A DNA stretch of 64,000 nucleotides from contig ML664152.1 of assembly GCA_007570785.1 (NCBI GenBank), positions 6,995,248 through 7,059,247 on the forward strand. The letters run 5' to 3'. Below are positions 1 through 11,174 of this stretch, one piece after another; the stretch's first letter is position 1; the number at the start of each line of letters is the position of its first letter. Origin of the DNA: Antilocapra americana (Eukaryota > Chordata > Mammalia > Artiodactyla > Antilocapridae). The notes below the pieces were generated by a model. It was not told where the DNA came from. It did no database searches and saw nothing but the letters and a program-made list of their open reading frames with translations. A program made the position numbers and the translations under genes.

Positions 1-1169
1 TTTGGTTCTTCTCCCTTTGTTTCTTGATGAGTCTGGCTAATGGTTTGTCAATTTTATTTATCTTCTCAAAGAACCAGTTTTGGCTTTGTTGATTTTTGCT
101 ATGGTCTCTTTTGTTTCCTTTGCATTTATTTCTGCCCTGATCTTTAAGACTTCTTTCCTTCTACTAGCCCTGGGCTTCTGCATTTCTTCCATTTCTAGTT
201 GCTTTAGGTGTAAAGTAAGGTTATTTATTTGATTTTTTTCTTGTTTCCTGAGGTGAGCTTGTATTGCTATGAACCTTCCCCTTAGCACTGCTTTCACAGT
301 GTCCCATAGGTTTTGGGCTGTTGTGTTTTCATTTTCATTCATTTCTATGCATATTTTGATTTCTTTTTTGATTTCTTCTGTGATTTGTTGGTTATTCAGC
401 AGTGTGTTGTTGAGCCTCCATATGTTGGAGGTTTTGAATGGTTTTCTCCTGTAATTGATATCTAATCTCACTGCATTGTGATCAGAAAAGATGCTTGGGA
501 TGATTTCAATATTTTTGAATTTACCAAGGCTAGATTTATGGCCCAGGATGTGATCTATCCTGGAGAAGGTCCGGTGTGCGCTTGAGAAAAAGGTGAAATT
601 CCTTGTTTTGGGGTGGAGTGATCTATAGATATCAATTAGGTCTAGTTGGTCTATTGTATCATTTAAAGTTTGAATTTCTTTGTTACTTTTCTGTTTAGTT
701 GATCTATCTATTGATGTGAGTGGTGCATTAAAGTCTCCCATTATTATTGTGTTGTTGTAAATTTCCCCTTTCATATTTGTTAGCATTTGCCTTACATATT
801 GTGGTGCTCCTATGTTGGGTGCATAAATATTTATAATTGTTATTTCTTCTTCTTGGATTGATCCTTTGATCATTATGTAATGTCCATCTTTATCTCTTTT
901 CACCGCCTTTATTTTAAAGTCTACTTTATCTGATATGAGTATTGCCACTCCTGCTTTCTTTTGGTCTTTATTTGCAGCCTTTATTTGGTCTTTTTCCAGC
1001 CTTTAACTTTCAGTCTATATGTGTCCTTAGATTTGAGGTGGGTCTCTTGTAGGCAACATATATAGGGGTCTTGTTTCTGTATCCAATCTGCCAATCTTTG
1101 TCTTTTGGTTGGGGCATTCAGCCCGTTTACATTTAAGGTAATTATTGATAAATATGATCCTGTTGCCAT
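1..1169 (-). pseudogene. L1 ORF2 endonuclease region, frameshifted and partial
   Basis: It starts at the ATG at 1169 (MATGSYLSIITLNVNGLNAP). APE-type endonuclease motifs are visible: Asn in LNVNGLN, Glu in LQETHL, Asp and Asn in GDFNAPL, Asp-His in FSDHNAV. The frame breaks near 989-995, where a run of A appears one base short, and breaks again near 75-85, leaving stops. The reverse transcriptase lies beyond the window. The catalytic residues are therefore split between frames and this copy should not make functional ORF2p. Confidence 0.88.
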
Positions 1170-1225
1170 TTCTTCTATTTTATTGTTTTGGGTTTGAGAT
1201 TATATATCCCATCCATGTTTCCTAT

Positions 1226-2152
1226 CTAGGAAAGATCCTTTAGCATTCCTTGGAGGGTTGGTTTGGTGTTGCTGAATTCTCTCAGTTTCTGCTTGTCTGA
1301 AAAACTTTTGAATTCTCCTTCAAATTTGAATGAAATTTTTGCTGGGTACAGTAATCGGGGTTGTAGCTTGTTTTCTTCCATGACTTTAAGAATGCTCTGC
1401 CATTCCCTTCTGGCCTGAAGCGTTTCTATTGAGAGATCAGCTGTTATCCTGATGGGATTCCCCTTGTGGGTTATTTTTTGCTTCTCCCTTGCTGCTTTTA
1501 ATATTTGGTCTTTGTATTTGATATTTGTTAATTTGATTAATATGTGTCTTGGGGTGTTCCGCTTGGGGTTGATTCTATTTGGGACCCTCTGTGTTTCTTG
1601 GACCTGAGAAGTTATTTGCTTTCCCAATTTAGGGAAATTTTCAACAATTATCTCTTCAAGAATTTTTTGATGGTCTTTCTTTTTGTCTTCTTCTTCTGGG
1701 ATTCCTATGATTCGAATATTGGTGCGTTTAATACTGTCCCAGAGGTCTCTGAGATTGTCCTCATTTCTTTTAATTCTTTTTTCATTATTCCTTTCTGTTT
1801 CATTTATTTCTGCCATTCTATCTTCTGTCTCACTTATCCTGTCTTCTATCTCTGTTATTCTACTGTTGGTTCCCTCCAGGGTGTTTTTTATCTCATTTAT
1901 TGCATTATTTATTGTATTTTGACTCTTTTTCACTTCTTCTAAGTCCTTGTTAAAGCTTACCTGCATCTTCTCGATCCCTGCCTGAAGGTTATTGAACTGC
2001 AACTCCAACTTATTTTCCAGGTTTTGAATCATTTTCACTATCATTATTCGGAATTCTTTAACAGGTAGACATCCTATCTCTTCCTCTTTTATTTGGTCTG
2101 GAGGACATTTATCTTGTTCCTTTACCTGCTGGGTGTTTCTCTGCCTTTTCAT
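1226..2152 (-). CDS. L1 ORF1 protein, intact 308 codons
   Basis: This is an L1 ORF1p-type RNA-binding protein: an N-terminal basic/polar region, a long coiled coil (about residues 40-130, with NNAINEIKNTLEGTNSRITE-type heptads), an RRM-like core beginning near NIRIIGIPEEED, and a C-terminal domain with RREWQSILKVM and LQPRLLYPAKISF. It has no internal stop. Known L1 ORF1p trimerises and coats L1 RNA in cytoplasmic particles. Length is close to other mammalian L1 ORF1 proteins (about 300-340). It is a transposon gene, not a host gene. Confidence 0.9.
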   Translation of the reverse strand: MKRQRNTQQVKEQDKCPPDQIKEEEIGCLPVKEFRIMIVKMIQNLENKLELQFNNLQAGIEKMQVSFNKDLEEVKKSQNTINNAINEIKNTLEGTNSRITEIEDRISETEDRMAEINETERNNEKRIKRNEDNLRDLWDSIKRTNIRIIGIPEEEDKKKDHQKILEEIIVENFPKLGKQITSQVQETQRVPNRINPKRNTPRHILIKLTNIKYKDQILKAAREKQKITHKGNPIRITADLSIETLQARREWQSILKVMEENKLQPRLLYPAKISFKFEGEFKSFSDKQKLREFSNTKPTLQGMLKDLS

Positions 2153-2374
2153 TTTGTTTATCTTGCTGTGTTGTCCCTTTATTGTGGGGGTTCCTCACTA
2201 TGGGAGGGGTTGGATGTGTGTTTTGTCAAAGTTTTCTGGTTGGGCTCTTAAGCGGTTTGTCCTGCTTGATTTGGCGTCCTCTGCTGGCCCCTTCAGTATC
2301 TATTCAGCTCTCTGGGGTTTGGCCCCCTCCCGGTGCCTGCGCTTTTCCCGCCCCCTCTGCTCAGGCTCTCGGCT

Positions 2375-2615
2375 GGCGGTGCACTCTGATGACGCAATTG
2401 GAGGCTGTGGCTTCTCCCCTCCCCAGGCCCAGCCGCTCGGCTCTTTCTGCTTGCAGCTGGGCGTGTCTTCTCAGATGTGCAGCTGCAGACTCTGGCGGCG
2501 CACTCTGGTGACGCAGTTGGGGGCTGCGTCTTCTCCCTTCCCCCGGCCCAGCTGCTCGGTTTTCTCAGCGTGCAGCTGGAGGTGTCTTCTCAGATATGAG
2601 AAGCGCTGAATTCTG
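2375..2615 (-). repeat. Tandem ~119-bp monomers in the L1 5' UTR
   Basis: Two adjacent diverged units, each containing GCACTCTG(A/G)TGACGCA, GGCCCAGC(C/T)GCTCGG and GTGTCTTCTCAGAT. The matching word GCACTCTG starts at 2381 and at 2500, giving a period of 119. Monomeric 5' UTR promoters are known in some L1 lineages (mouse); here the arrangement is seen directly and promoter function is inferred. Confidence 0.75.
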
Positions 2616-3666
2616 GTGGCGACTGTCCAGAGTCCCCAGAGGTCTTGGCTAGCACCCAATTCTGCCTGCGGTTTGGGGGCAGAAGCCTCGCCGGGGCGCT
2701 CTCCGGCGGGGGCTGGGCTGGTCCGTAGCCCGCAGCCGCCCAGTTCCACCTGGCTGTCTCGCGCAGCGGACCAAGTCCTCGCTGCCCTTTGTTCTGTTCG
2801 CGAGCCTGGCAGGGGGGCCCTCCTCTGGAAGGCTACGCGCAAGCCTGGCGGGGGGTCTTCCTCGGGAAGGCTACCCAGGGGTCTATCTCTGGTTAGCACC
2901 CTCGGTTAGGACCCTCAGTCTGCCCCAGGCGTTCAATCTCAGTCCTCCCCCTAAGCGCGTGGCCCGCCCCTCCCTGAGCAGTCCGCTGGCTCTTGGGGGA
3001 TGGGGCTCCCGGCAGCCGCTCTGCTGAAGTTTGCGATTAGAGACGTTCTCTAAGGGGCTTAACTATTTATCGGCTTCTACTGCCGACTTTTATGCTCTCT
3101 GAGATTCGCCTCAGATCTCTCAGATCCACCAGTGAGAATGTTTCCTGACGTTCGAAAACCTTTATCTCTTTCGAGGCTCCCCTTCCGAGATGAATCTCAG
3201 TCCCTGCCTCTTTGCCTCTCTTTTTGCTTTTTTTTCCCTTTGGTCCTACCTTCTTTCGTCGGCAATGGGCTGTCTTTCCAGATGCCTGAAGACCTCTGCC
3301 AGCATTCAGATGTTGTTTTATGGAGTTTGTTCGGTATTTAAATGTTCCTTTGGTGTATTTGTTGGGGAGAGTATGGACTCCCCGTCCTATTCCTCCGCCA
3401 TCTTAGTTCCCTCCTCTGTAAGATATTTAAAGTGTAACTCATGATGATTGATACATGTATACATTGTGAAAAGACAATATCATATCATTTTAATTATAGA
3501 AGTATGATATATTGGCTCCAAAGTTAGCAGAGCTCCTCAGATGATCTTACAATAAATGATACCAGATGCTATGCTTAGTCTAATTATATAACTTTACAGG
3601 TAAAATAAAATGAAAAGTAAAGGCTGATTTTTATTATGCAGAATAACAGTGGTGACTATCATGGGT

Positions 3667-4190
3667 AACAGTTTAGTTCAGTTCAGTTCAGTCGCTCAGT
3701 CATGTCCAACTATTTGCAACCCCATGGACTGCAAAACACCAGGCTTCCCTGTCCTTCACCAACTCTCAGCACTTACTCAAACTCATGTCCATCAAGTTGG
3801 TGATGCCATCCAACCATCTCATCCTCTGTCGTCCTCTTCTCCTCCTGCCTTCAATCTTTCCCAGTATCAGGGTCTTTTCCAATGAGTCGGTTCTTCTCAT
3901 CTGGTGGCCAAATGATTGGAGTTTCAGCTTGAACATCAGTTCTTCCAATGAATATTCAGGACTTATTTCCTTTAGGATCGACTGGTTGGATCTCCTTGCA
4001 GTCCAAGGGACTCTCAAGAGTCTTCTCCAACACCACAGTTCAAAAGCATCAATTCTTCTGCATTCAGCTTTTAGTCCAACTCTCACATCCATACATGACA
4101 ACTGGAAAAACCATAGTTTTGACTAGACGGACCTTTGTTGGCAAATAATGTCTCTGCTTTTTAATATGCTGCTTAGGTTGGTAATAGCTA
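3667..4190 (-). mobile_element. BovB (RTE) LINE, 3' fragment
   Basis: It begins with the BovB 3' terminal AGTTCAGTTCAGTTCAGTCG motif as seen from the antisense side and runs through the RT C-terminal region to TAATATGCTG near 4170. It is 5' truncated. Translation on the - strand gives the typical [20 protein letters not shown] block, broken by differences. Confidence 0.9.
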
Positions 4191-4960
4191 AAGTAGTGGG
4201 TGGAATATTGTCTCCCCCCAGAAAAAATTCGTGTTCCCCAGAAACCTCAGAATATGACCTTATTTGGAAGCAGAGTCTTTGCAGATGAAGTTGGTTAAGG
4301 ACCTTTTTTTTTTTAATGAAAGCTTTATTTATTTATGGCTGTGCTGAGTCTTTGTGCTTTTCTCTAGTTGCAGCAATTGGGAGCTACTCTCTAGCTGTGG
4401 TGCACAGGCTTCTCATTGTGGTGGCTTCTCTTGTTGCAGAGCACAGGCTCTAGGGCATGTGGGCTTCAGGAGTTGTGGCTCCAGGGCTCTAAAGCACAGG
4501 CTCAATAGTCGTGGTGCACAGGCTCAGTTGCTGCTCAGCATGTGGGATCGTCCCAGACCAGAGATGGAACCCGTGTCTGCTGCATTGGCAGGTGGATTCT
4601 TTACCACTGAGCCACCAGGGAAGCCCAGTTAAGGATCTTGAGATGAAATTATCCAGGATGTCAGGTGGGCCCTAAATCCAATAACTAATGTCCATATAAG
4701 AAGAAGAAAAAATATAATGAGACACAAAGACAGAGGCAGAGATGGGAGTGATGTGGCCATAGCCAAGGAGCACCAGGAGCCACCAGGAGGTGGAAGAGGC
4801 TGGAAGGAGTCTCCCCAGACTTCAGAGGAGGCATAGCCCTGCTGACACCTTGATTTTGTATTTTTTACCTCCATGCCCAGGAGAGAATAAATCTCTGCTG
4901 TTTTAAGCTACCAGCTCTGTAGTAATTTGTTTTACAGCAGCCTTTAGAGCAATGAAGGCC
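4190..4960. mobile_element. MLT1-type (ERVL-MaLR) LTR, interrupted by a CHR SINE
   Basis: Recognisable blocks: GGAATATTGTCTCCCCCCAG, the TATTTGGAAGCAGAGTCTTT block, GATGTCAGGTGGGCCCTAAA, the GCTGACACCTTGATTTTG block and AATAAATCTCTGCTGTTTTA near the end. The reading direction is +. Left and right parts match continuous sequence once the SINE (about 4312-4626) is removed. The family name is from memory of the consensus. Confidence 0.7.
4312..4626 (-). mobile_element. CHR-type tRNA-derived SINE, full length
   Basis: Poly-T and TTTATTTATTTATGGCTG at the left, then the repeated GTGGTGCACAGGCT modules, and the tRNA-like head antisense (CCACCAGGGAAGCCC) at the right. Target duplication TTAAGGAC / TTAAGGAT flanks it (one mismatch). 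CHR SINEs are shared by ruminants and cetaceans. Confidence 0.85.
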
Positions 4961-5420
4961 TAGGTTAATAATGATGGAGGTGATCACCATAATTGCTAAG
5001 GGCTTCTCCCATTTCCATAACACACAAACAGAAAAGAAGCACCTCTTTTCAAGGCAGAAGCAAAGACTATAGAATACAAAGAGCTAGAAAAAAAGAGAGA
5101 TAAAGACCATTCAGATGGGAAAGGACATTCTGAGGATCCTCCATCTTTCAGGGTCCTCCAATCCTGAGAGCAAGTTTAGAATGTTCCCTTAATAATATGC
5201 AGTCACTTTTGTTGCTGTCTTGGGAGTGCCACCAGCCATGAACCAGCCATCTTTCCATGAACAATAAGTCTAGGGCAATACTTGTCTAATGTATGTCTGT
5301 CTGGAGATGGTGCCCAGCTGACCCATAACAAAAAACACCACCCACTCTATGTGAATAATTCATCATCCAAGATTGTAGAAACACATGGCAACCTACTGTA
5401 TAGCATAGGGAACTATATTT

Positions 5421-5564
5421 AATCAGTTCAGCTCAGTTGCTCAGTTACTTCTGACTCTTTGTGACCCCATGGACTGCAACATGCCAGGCTTCCCTGTCCA
5501 TTACCAACTCCCAGAGCTTGTTCAAACTCATGTCTATTGACTGGGTGATGCCATCCAACCATCA
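5421..5564 (-). mobile_element. BovB 3'-end fragment (left arm of an inverted pair)
   Basis: Antisense BovB 3' end from CAGTTCAGCTCAGTTGCTCA to GCCATCCAACCATC. About 145 bases. Its complement occurs at 5690-5833. Confidence 0.8.
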
Positions 5565-5585
5565 ACTATATTTCAATAAAATTAC

Positions 5586-5833
5586 TGAAGCTGAAACTCC
5601 AGCACCTGATGTGAAGAGCTGACTCATTAGAAAAGACCCTGATGCTGGGAAAGATTGAGGGCAGGAGGATAAGGGAATGACAGAGGACAAGATGGTTGGA
5701 TGGCATCACTGACTCAATGGACATGAGTTTGATCAAGCTCCAGGAGATAGTGAAAAACAGAGAATCCTGGCCATACTACAGTCCATGAAGTCACAAAGAG
5801 TCAGACACGATTTAGCAACTGAACAATAACAAC
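5586..5833 (+). mobile_element. BovB 3'-end fragment (right arm of an inverted pair)
   Basis: Sense BovB 3' terminus: AAGCTGAAACTCCAGCACC, GATGCTGGGAAAGATTGAGG, ending TTTAGCAACTGAACAATAAC. A further 30-base BovB scrap containing CCTCAGATATGCAGATGA is at about 5946-5972. Confidence 0.82.
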
Positions 5834-6440
5834 AAGAAAAAAAATCTTTTTTAAAGAGTCTGCTTGGAAATGCCCACTGCCCCTATTACAGAAAACCAAA
5901 CGCAAAAACCAAAAGGGAAATGGATAGGTTGAAGGTACACAATATCAATAACCTCAGATATGCAGATGAAAAAATATCAATATGTCATATATCCTGAAGT
6001 GAACAGGAAACAACTGAACAGAATACAAATATCAAACTGAACTGAACTATGCTGTATACACTGTACTGTATACACTTAACTACACAAAACACACTGTAAA
6101 CAAAATTAAAATGTAATTGACAAACTATACAAAGTACAACTATACAAACTATTGACAAAGGTAATTAACAACATATACTATAATCAAAAGTTCAAACAAA
6201 TCAATTTTTACAAAGATTAATAAGTGAAAAAGTTGGCAAAAGGAAGAAAAAGGCAAATCACAAAATAGGTACAAATAGTCACTAAAAATACAGCCAAACT
6301 GCCTATCCTTCCTAGTAACCAAAGTTGTGAATAACATCAAAGTAAGGTGTCACTTTAAAATATATATATATATATGTAGTTATCATTTATTTTTATTTAT
6401 TTGACTGTTTCAAGTATTGCTTGCTCTGTGGGATCTAGTT
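5834..6440. other. AT-rich single-copy stretch with a short (TA)n
   Basis: It contains the small BovB scrap at 5946-5972, an AT-rich tract with repeated ACTATACAAA and TACACTGTA words (about 6040-6150), and a TA microsatellite at 6359-6376. No gene seen. Confidence 0.5.
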
Positions 6441-6442
6441 CC

Positions 6443-9400
6443 CAGTTCAGTTGCTCAGTCATGTCTGACTTTTTACAACCCCATGTACTACAGCATGCCA
6501 GGCCTCCCCACCCATCACCAACTTCCGGAGTTTACTCAAACTTATGTCCATGGAGTCGGTAATGCCATCCAACCACGTCATACTCTGTCGACCCCTTTTC
6601 CTCCTGCCTTCAATCCCTTCCAACATAGGGTCTATTCCAATGACTCAGTTCTTCATATAAGGTGGTAAAAGGATAGGAGTTTGAGCTTCAATATCAGTCC
6701 TTCCAGTGAATATTCCAGACTGCTTTGCTTTAGGATTGACTGGTTTGACCTCCTTGCATTCCAAGGAACTCTCAAGAGTCTTCTCCAACACCACAGTTCA
6801 AGAGCATCAATTCTATGGCGTCCAGCTTTCCTTATAGTCCAACTCTCACATCCAAACTGGAAAAGCCATAGCTTTGACTAGATGGACCTTTGTTGGCAAA
6901 GTAATGTCTCTGCTTTTTAATATGCTGACTAGGTTGGTCATAGCTTTTCTTCCAAGGAGCAAGTGTCTTTTCATTTCATGGCTGCAGTCACCATCTGTAG
7001 CAATTCTGGAGTCCAAAAAAACAAAGTCTGTCACTGTTTCCATTGTTTCCCCATCTATTTGCCATGAAGTGATGTGACCAGATGCCATGATCTTAGTTTT
7101 CTGAATGTTAAGTTTTAAGCCAACTTTACACTGTCCTCTTTCACTTTCATCAAGAGGCTCTTTAGTTCCTCTCCACTTTCTGTCATAAGGGTGGTGTCAT
7201 CTGCATATCTGAGGTTATTGATATTTCTCCCAGCAATCTTGATTCCAGCTTATGCTTCATGCAGCCTGGCATTTCACATGATATACTCTGCATATAAGTT
7301 AAATAAGTAGGGTGACAATATACACAGCCTTGACGGACTCTTTTCCCAATTTTGAACCAGTCTGTTGTTTCATGTCCAGTTCTAAGTGTTGCTTATTGAC
7401 CTGCATAGAGATTTCTCAGGAGGCAGGTCAGGTAGTCTGGTATTCCCATCTCTTTAGGAATTTTTCAGTTTGTTGTGATCCACATAGTCAAAGGCTTTGG
7501 CATAGTCAATAAATCAGAAATAGATGTTTTTCTGGAACTCTCTTGCTTTTTCAATGACCCAACAGATGTTGGCAATTGGATCTGTGGTTCCTCTGCCTTT
7601 TCTAAATCCAGCTTGAACATCTGGAAGTTTATGGCTCATGTACTGTTGAAGCCTGGCTTGGAGAATTTTGACCATTACTTTGCTAGTGTGTGAGATGAGT
7701 GCAATTGCACAGTAGTTTGAACATTCTTTGGCATTGCCTTTCTTCGGGATTGGAATAAAAACTGACCTTTTCCAGTCCTGTGGCCACTGCTGAGTTTTTC
7801 AAATATGCTGGCATATTGAGTGCACCACTTTCACAGCATCATCTTTTAGGTTTGAAATAGGTCAGCTGGAATTCCATTACCTCCATTAGCTTTGTTCATA
7901 GTGATGCTTTCTGAGACCCACTTGACTTCACATTCCGGATGTCTGGCTCTAGGTGAGTGATCACAACATTGTGGTTATCTAGGTCATGAAGATCCTTTTT
8001 GTACAGTTTTTCTGGATATTCTTGCCACCTCTTCTTAATATCTTCTGCCTCTGTTAGGTCCATATCATTTCTGTCCTTTATTGAGCCCATCTTTGCATGA
8101 AATATTCCCTTGGTGTCTCCAGTTTTCTTGAGGAAATCTAGTCTTTCCCATTCTATTGTTTTCCCTTATTTCTTTGCATTGATTGCTGATGGCTTTCTTA
8201 TCTCTCCTTGTTATTCTTTGAAACTCTGCATTCAGATGGGTATATCTTCCCTTTTCTCCTTTGCTTTTCACTTCTCTTCTTTTCTCAGCTATTTGTAAGG
8301 CCTCCTCAGACAACTGTTTTGCCTTTTTGCATTTCTTTTCCTTAGGGATGGTCTTGATCACAGCCTCCTGTACTATAACATGAGCCTCTGTCCATAGTTC
8401 TTCAGGCACTCTGTCTATCAGATCTCAACCCTTGAATCTGTTTGTCACTTCACTGTATAATCCTAAGAGATTTAACTTAGGTCGTACCTGAATGGTCTAG
8501 TGCTTTTCCCTACTTTCTTCAATTTAAGTCTGAATTTGGCAATAAGGAGTTCATAATCTGAGCCAGTCAGCTACCAGTCTCATTGTTGCTGACTGTATAG
8601 GCTGTATATTGTCACTCTGCTTATTTAACTTATATGCAGAGTACATCATGCTGGGTTGGATGAAGCACAAGCTGGAATCAAGATTGCTGGGAAAAATATC
8701 AGTAACCTCAGATATGCAGATGACACCACCCTTATGGCAGAAAGTGAAGAAGAACTAAAGAGCCTCTTGATGACAGTGAAAGAGGAGACTGAAAAAGTTG
8801 GCTTAAAGTGCAACATTCAAAAAACTAAGATCACAGTATCCATCCCCATCACTTCATTGCAAATAGATGGGGAAACAGTGGAAACAGTGGCTGACTTTAT
8901 TTGGGGGGGCTCCAAAATCACTACAGATAGTGACAGCAGCCATGAAATTAAAAGACACTTGCTCCTTGGAAGAAAAGCTATGGCCAACCTAGTCAGCATA
9001 TTAAAAAGCAAAGACATTACTTTGCCAACAATGGTCCATCTAGTCAAGGCTATGGTTTTTCCAGTAGTCATGTATGGATGTGAGAGTTGGACTATAAAGA
9101 AAGCTGAACGTCAAAGAATTGATGCTTTTGAACTGTGGTGTTGGAGAAGACTCTTGAGAGTCCCTTGGACTGCAAGGAGATCCAACCAGTCCATCCTAAT
9201 ATTCATTGAAAGGACTGATGTTGAAGCTGAAACTCCAGTACTTCGGCCACCTGATGAGAAGAACGGACTCATTGGAAAAAACCCTCATGCTAGGAAAGAT
9301 TGAAGGCGGGAGGAGAAGGGGAGGACAGAGGATGAGATGGTTGGATGTCATCACTGACTCAATGGAAATGAGTTTGAGTAAACTCCAGGAGTTGGCGATG

Positions 9401-10460
9401 CTGAAGTCCATGGGGTCGCAAAGAATTGGACACAACTGGGCGACTGAACTGAACTGATTGAGCTTCTCCATCTTTGGCTGCAAAGAACATAATCTGATTT
9501 TGGTATTGATCATCTGGTGAGGTCCACATGTAGAGTCTTCTCTTGTGTTATTGGAAGAGGCTATTTGCTATGACCAGTGCATTCTCTTGGCAAAACTCTG
9601 TAAGCCTTGACCTGCTTCGTTTGGACTCCAAGGCCAAACTTGCCTGTTACTCCAGGTATCTCTTGCCTTCCTACTTTTGTATTCTAGTCCTCTATAATGA
9701 AAAGGACATCTTCTTTTGGGTGTTAGTTCTAGAAGCTCTTATAGGTCTTCATAGAACCATTCAACTTCAGCTTCTTCAGCATTACTGGTTGGGGCATAGA
9801 CTTGGATTCCTGTGATGTTTGCCTTGGAAACAAACAGAGATCATTCTGTCATGTTGAGATTGCATGCAAGTACTGCATTTTGGACTCTTTTGTTGACTAG
9901 AAGGGCTACTCTATTTCTTCTAAGGGATTCTTGCCCACAGTTGTAGATAAAATGGTCATCTGAGTTAAATTTGCCCACTCCAGTCTATTTTAATTCACAG
10001 ATTCCTAAAATGTGTATGTTCACTCTTGCCATCTCCTATTTGACGACTTAGAATTTACCTTGATTCATAGACTTAACATTCCAGGTTCCTATGCAATACT
10101 GTTCTTTACAGCATCAGACTTTACTTCCATTACCAGTTACATCCACAACTGGGTGTTGTTTTTGTTTTGGCTCCTTCTCTTCATTTTTTCTGGAGTTATT
10201 TCTCCACTGTTCTCCTGTAGCATATTGGGCACCTATTGACCTGAGGAGTTCATCTTTCAGTGTCCTATCTTTTTGCCTTTCCATACTGATCATGGGGTTC
10301 TCAAAGCAAGAATACTGAAGTGGTTTGACATTCTGTTCTCCAGCAGACCATATTTTGTCAGAACTCTCTACTATGACCATCAGTCTTGGGTGGTCCTGCA
10401 TGGTATGGCTCATAGTTTCATTGAGTTAGACAAGGCTGTGGGCCATATGATCAGTTTGAT
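6443..10460 (-). mobile_element. BovB LINE, near full length, split by a nested BovB
   Basis: The antisense copy covers 6443-8600 and resumes at about 9460-10460, together about 3.1 kb, close to the full 3.2-kb BovB. On the - strand it carries the 3' end, RT (palm and thumb), the connector and, beyond 9460, the endonuclease region and 5' portion. All frames are broken. The interruption is a second, oppositely oriented copy at 8601-9459. Confidence 0.88.
8601..9459 (+). mobile_element. Nested BovB, 5' truncated, sense on +
   Basis: It starts in the middle of the RT region and ends at the BovB 3' terminus GACTGAACTGAACTGATT. The reading frame 8656-9303 (215 codons from an ATG) contains the RT active-site motif YADD (NLRYADDTTLMAESEEELKS), then the thumb/C-terminal block ([50 protein letters not shown]). 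No N-terminal RT or endonuclease, so not functional. The left junction shares CTGTATA with the host copy. Confidence 0.87.
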
Positions 10461-10577
10461 TCAATTCAGTTCAGTTCACTTCAGTCGTTCAGTCATGTCC
10501 AACTCTTTGCAACTCCATGCACCATAGTACGCCAGGCCTCCCTGTCCATCACTAACTCTTGGAGTCCACCCAAACAT
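10461..10577 (-). mobile_element. BovB 3'-end scrap
   Basis: CAATTCAGTTCAGTTCACTT to CCACCCAAAC matches the antisense BovB 3' end (about 115 bases). It abuts the 5' end of the larger BovB, so this is a separate insertion. Confidence 0.75.
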
Positions 10578-11079
10578 GGGCATACATTTTTAAAAGAAAT
10601 ACGATTACCCGCAAATGTGGATTAAGATTTGTATGACCAAAGACTCCATACCAACCACCAAAATTTTTTACTTTTCCTTGGTACTTTTCTGTACACTGTA
10701 ACTTGTCTACACCAAACATGCATTGCTTTGAGATCAGATTTCCTGCTACCAAGAAATCCATCTTGATAGAGGTTAACACAGGCGCTCTGCTCTAGGTCCA
10801 CGGCCCTACCAGGCTCGGAAGCGGACATACACATAGGACTTGGATTCAACACAACCCGTGCTCGAGCGCGAGCGACCATACGCAGGAACTCCGCGCCCAC
10901 AAGGACGCCGCGGGGCCGTCTCCCTCGCCGCGGGCGCGCCAGGACGCAGGCGTGGTCCTAGGCGCCAAGGAGGAGTGGTGGGAGGCGTGTTCGCCGACGT
11001 CTTCGCAGCCAGCTGACTTCACCCTCACACTCAAGGAGGACTCACGTCCCCACCCAGGCCACACAGACGCGGTGTCGAG

Positions 11080-11091
11080 TGCGCGTGCGCA
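11080..11091. promoter_or_regulatory. NRF1 site in CpG island
   Basis: TGCGCGTGCGCA is a 12-base palindrome-like element that, read on the - strand, matches the NRF1 consensus YGCGCAYGCGCR at every position. NRF1 sites are common in TATA-less CpG-island and bidirectional promoters. Binding is inferred, not shown. Confidence 0.6.
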
Positions 11092-11160
11092 CAGGCCTGG
11101 CTGGCCCATTCCCGAGCCCCTTCCGGCGGGCCGGCCAATCCCAGGAGGCCCCGCGCGCCG

Positions 11161-11174
11161 GTTTCCAGGGCGAC
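11161..11174. promoter_or_regulatory. Possible RFX X-box-like element
   Basis: GTTTCCAGGGCGAC agrees with the symmetric X-box GTTGCCATGGCAAC at 11 of 14 positions. Isolated RFX half sites GTTGCC (11369-11374) and GGTAAC (11388-11393) follow. RFX factors drive ciliary genes, which would suit a lebercilin paralogue, but the match is imperfect and short. Confidence 0.3.

Larger units (their letters stand above)
1..3414 (-). mobile_element. L1 LINE (bovine type), 5' half, extends past left edge
   Basis: Read on the - strand: a GC-rich 5' UTR begins at about 3414 with GGAGGGAACTAAGATGGCGG, followed by ORF1 (2152-1226), a short inter-ORF gap, and the ORF2 endonuclease region (1169 to the left edge). 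The 5' end is complete, so the copy is not 5' truncated; its 3' half is outside the window. It would lie in an intron of SH3BGR if the gene order matches human. Confidence 0.93.

Noticed and set aside
2133..2909. Several open frames on both strands in the L1 5' UTR
   Set aside because: They overlap the GC-rich, tandemly repeated L1 5' UTR; no L1 protein is encoded there in the families I know.
1..10850. SH3BGR coding exons on the - strand
   Set aside because: Expected from human gene order, but I could not find the SH3BGR N-terminal sequence; its coding exons are probably further left.
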